Shown: one piece after another, positions 7,601-7,863 of the stretch
How positions within the stretch are numbered: the stretch's first letter is position 1
How the letters are laid out: every line of letters starts with the position of its first letter
NCBI GenBank assembly: GCA_903837255.1
Contig: CAILTZ010000212.1
Location: forward strand, 1-7,863
Direction of reading: 5' to 3'
Source: an uncultured Pirellula sp.
GTDB lineage: Bacteria > Planctomycetota > Planctomycetia > Pirellulales > Pirellulaceae
DNA length: 7,863 bases
Notes under the pieces: model-generated
Databases searched by the model: none
What the model was told of the DNA's origin: nothing
What the model saw: only the letters and a program-made list of their open reading frames with translations
Position numbers and translations under genes: made by a program

Positions 7601-7863
7601 GGCCTCGTGGCGATGCAGGAACACCAAAGGAAATCCGCAGTTTCGACACCAAGAAAACCTACGCGACGTACCTCCTACCCCTGCTCCAGAAAATCTGGCC
7701 TGACGTGGAACTCGCGGCCGATTCGACGACCAATAGAATCCTTGCCACGGGAACCAAACAAGAGCTCGACCGGATCGCCGAGTCTCTCGATCGACTCATC
7801 TCCTCTCCCGACGGATCACCGCAGTCGGTAAAGACCTATCCGGTCGCTGCTGGCGATATGACC
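4624..7863 (+). CDS. Large exported secretin-N-domain repeat protein, 3' end beyond the window
   Basis: The frame is open for 1080 codons from the ATG to the last base; no stop is reached. Residues 1-25 look like a Sec signal peptide (Arg at 4 and 8, hydrophobic 9-24, cleavage likely after VLG25, before Q26; no lipobox Cys). Residues 40-100 are helical, with two LTxxQ-like motifs (LSLSDSQR at 42-49 and LLTNEQKD at 86-93). Residues 105-180 resemble a secretin N0/STN domain and 196-262 an N1-like domain. A proline-rich linker (about 262-278, KPDPVPPPPKP) leads into modules of about 65 residues starting near 279, 341, 408, 470, 536, 605, 672, 738, 806, 871, 936 and 1002. Module pattern: Y-x-(I/V/L) strand, helix, L-(I/V/F)-P, strand with D, L-x-V-x-A strand, helix ending in (I/L)-D. 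This fits Secretin_N-type fold repeats. No secretin pore domain is visible. The role is unknown; a periplasmic or cell-surface scaffold, or an extended secretin subunit, are possibilities. It is separated from tal by a terminator. Confidence 0.85.
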   Translation, partial: MIFRLLSRAATIWLVWLVASTIVLGQSTDLAKLVLPEVAERLSLSDSQRAEIQKLVQDQAGAVASASDAVTKASTKKSFDDKIIALLTNEQKDLLNELEANRKLRFQFREMKWDDVLEWFADQQDLTLVMDRTPPGTFTYSDARTYSPTEGIDLINSVLMTRNFSLMRRNKMLVVVELSDSLPLELIPRVKLEELASRGRFELVSVAFPLGGRPIEAVLGEVKPFLSSYGRAIPLAQGSQLLVVENAGKMQTINELIASIPVPKVPPKPDPVPPPPKPVFATYALGNLDPAAVVKTIQTLISSDHITVDPKTAVLSAYVPPEAQATIKAIIEKMTENAHGMNVLESVAYQASKTLPEDLKKQILAIAPNAVVLTSTDRVQVTASNADQALIRSGLIGLDITPVIESPNMKVFEIDPAMATIAETAMRAFLPKSQVGANAGAGALIVRGTEKDIQLATEIFEIWKKSQVNKSLQMRSIPLDRVADAKWLATVQKLVPTANAWLNPEGSELLMLATPADLGAVESSLQPLLALLPKPTARELKLYTLSKNQLARRALLAAELPAELASIKLVDGSNKDELFVWAQPDQHTKFKTFIESLDQPPSAPTPTSLKTYPLETAESTLVQTLLTAEFAEAKITLDTEGKRLTVVATDSIQQKFAERLQAIEKELPKRQVMRLESYSVPGMPAAALSTALTPLTTKAKVSVDTIKDRLLITADESNHQEIKQLIDVLSAQVSPDKQKLVVVYPIQYATPTQIKTVLDQITTGTTNLADDKLKQLTVTGSIEMQAISKSTIEQMDKPKSSDGSPKEIRSFDTKKTYATYLLPLLQKLWPDVELAADSTTNRILATGTKQELDRIAESLDRLISSPDGSPQSVKTYPVAAGDMTSLSTILAQIAPQALISPDVASRTITVFATQEQHSRVEQSLEQISKTAQSAKRPVSYMVKPAQVTAVQTSLIALFPTASIATVPATGQVIVVASEEQHARIAEVVKDFDRPRGDAGTPKEIRSFDTKKTYATYLLPLLQKIWPDVELAADSTTNRILATGTKQELDRIAESLDRLISSPDGSPQSVKTYPVAAGDMT
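7039..7626 (+). repeat. Higher-order coding repeat, unit 1 (588 bp, three modules)
   Basis: This unit encodes residues 806-1001: modules beginning KEIRSFDTKK (806), QSVKTYPVAA (871) and RPVSYMVKPA (936), of 65, 65 and 66 residues. The same sequence of modules restarts exactly 588 bp (196 codons) later. The three modules within the unit are only distantly similar to one another, so the triplet, not the single module, is the recently duplicated unit. Unit borders are arbitrary by phase. Confidence 0.9.
7627..7863 (+). repeat. Higher-order coding repeat, start of unit 2 (cut by window edge)
   Basis: This stretch repeats 7039-7275. Over the first 126 bp the copies differ at 20 bases in 19 codons; 18 of these codons are synonymous and one changes Leu828 to Ile1024. 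The following 111 bp (7753-7863 against 7165-7275) are identical, right to the end of the window. The repeat continues beyond the edge, so the total number of units cannot be seen. Confidence 0.92.

Noticed and set aside
7328..7831. Plus-strand 167-codon frame in another phase near the right edge
   Set aside because: The difference pattern between the two repeat copies (mostly third positions of the 4624 frame) shows selection acts on the 4624 frame, not on this one.
7039..7863. CRISPR array or mobile-element origin for the 588-bp repeat
   Set aside because: The repeat stays in frame in a protein gene, has no short repeat-spacer pattern, and no transposase, terminal inverted repeats or target duplication are visible.

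Overview
The window is bacterial chromosomal DNA of moderately high GC, most probably from a planctomycete of the Pirellulaceae type. The reasons are weak or absent Shine-Dalgarno signals at most starts, GTG starts, loosely packed genes, an RNase Y with a Ser/Thr-rich N-terminus, and a very long exported secretin-N-like repeat protein of a kind I associate with that phylum. The assignment rests on general impression, not on a marker gene.

Layout. The left 3.1 kb is coded on the minus strand. Reading leftward there is a low-specificity L-threonine aldolase (2077-3117), a small membrane-anchored protein of unknown function (1553-1888), and RNase Y (start at 1458, C-terminus cut off by the window's left edge). 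The gaps between them hold hairpins: two in tandem after the aldolase, a 15-bp palindrome before the small ORF, and a terminator-like hairpin with a T-run just before rny. The three genes are therefore probably not one simple operon. The right 4.5 kb is coded on the plus strand: a transaldolase (3382-4440) with a good Shine-Dalgarno and a textbook intrinsic terminator (4483-4513), then a gene starting at 4624 that is still open at the right edge after 1080 codons. The 264-bp gap between the aldolase and transaldolase starts is a divergent promoter region.

The metabolic and RNA-decay genes are ordinary housekeeping genes with intact catalytic residues and no obvious shared pathway. The unusual object is the last gene. 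It encodes a signal peptide, a short helical LTxxQ-like region, secretin N0/N1-like domains, a proline-rich linker, and at least twelve successive modules of about 65 residues. Near the right edge three modules (196 codons, 588 bp) begin to repeat as a higher-order unit. The start of the second unit differs from the first almost only at synonymous sites, and then 111 bp are identical up to the window edge, which looks like recent gene conversion or unequal exchange. I see no CRISPR array, tRNA, rRNA, insertion sequence or defence system, and no complete undescribed system can be demonstrated from this window alone.
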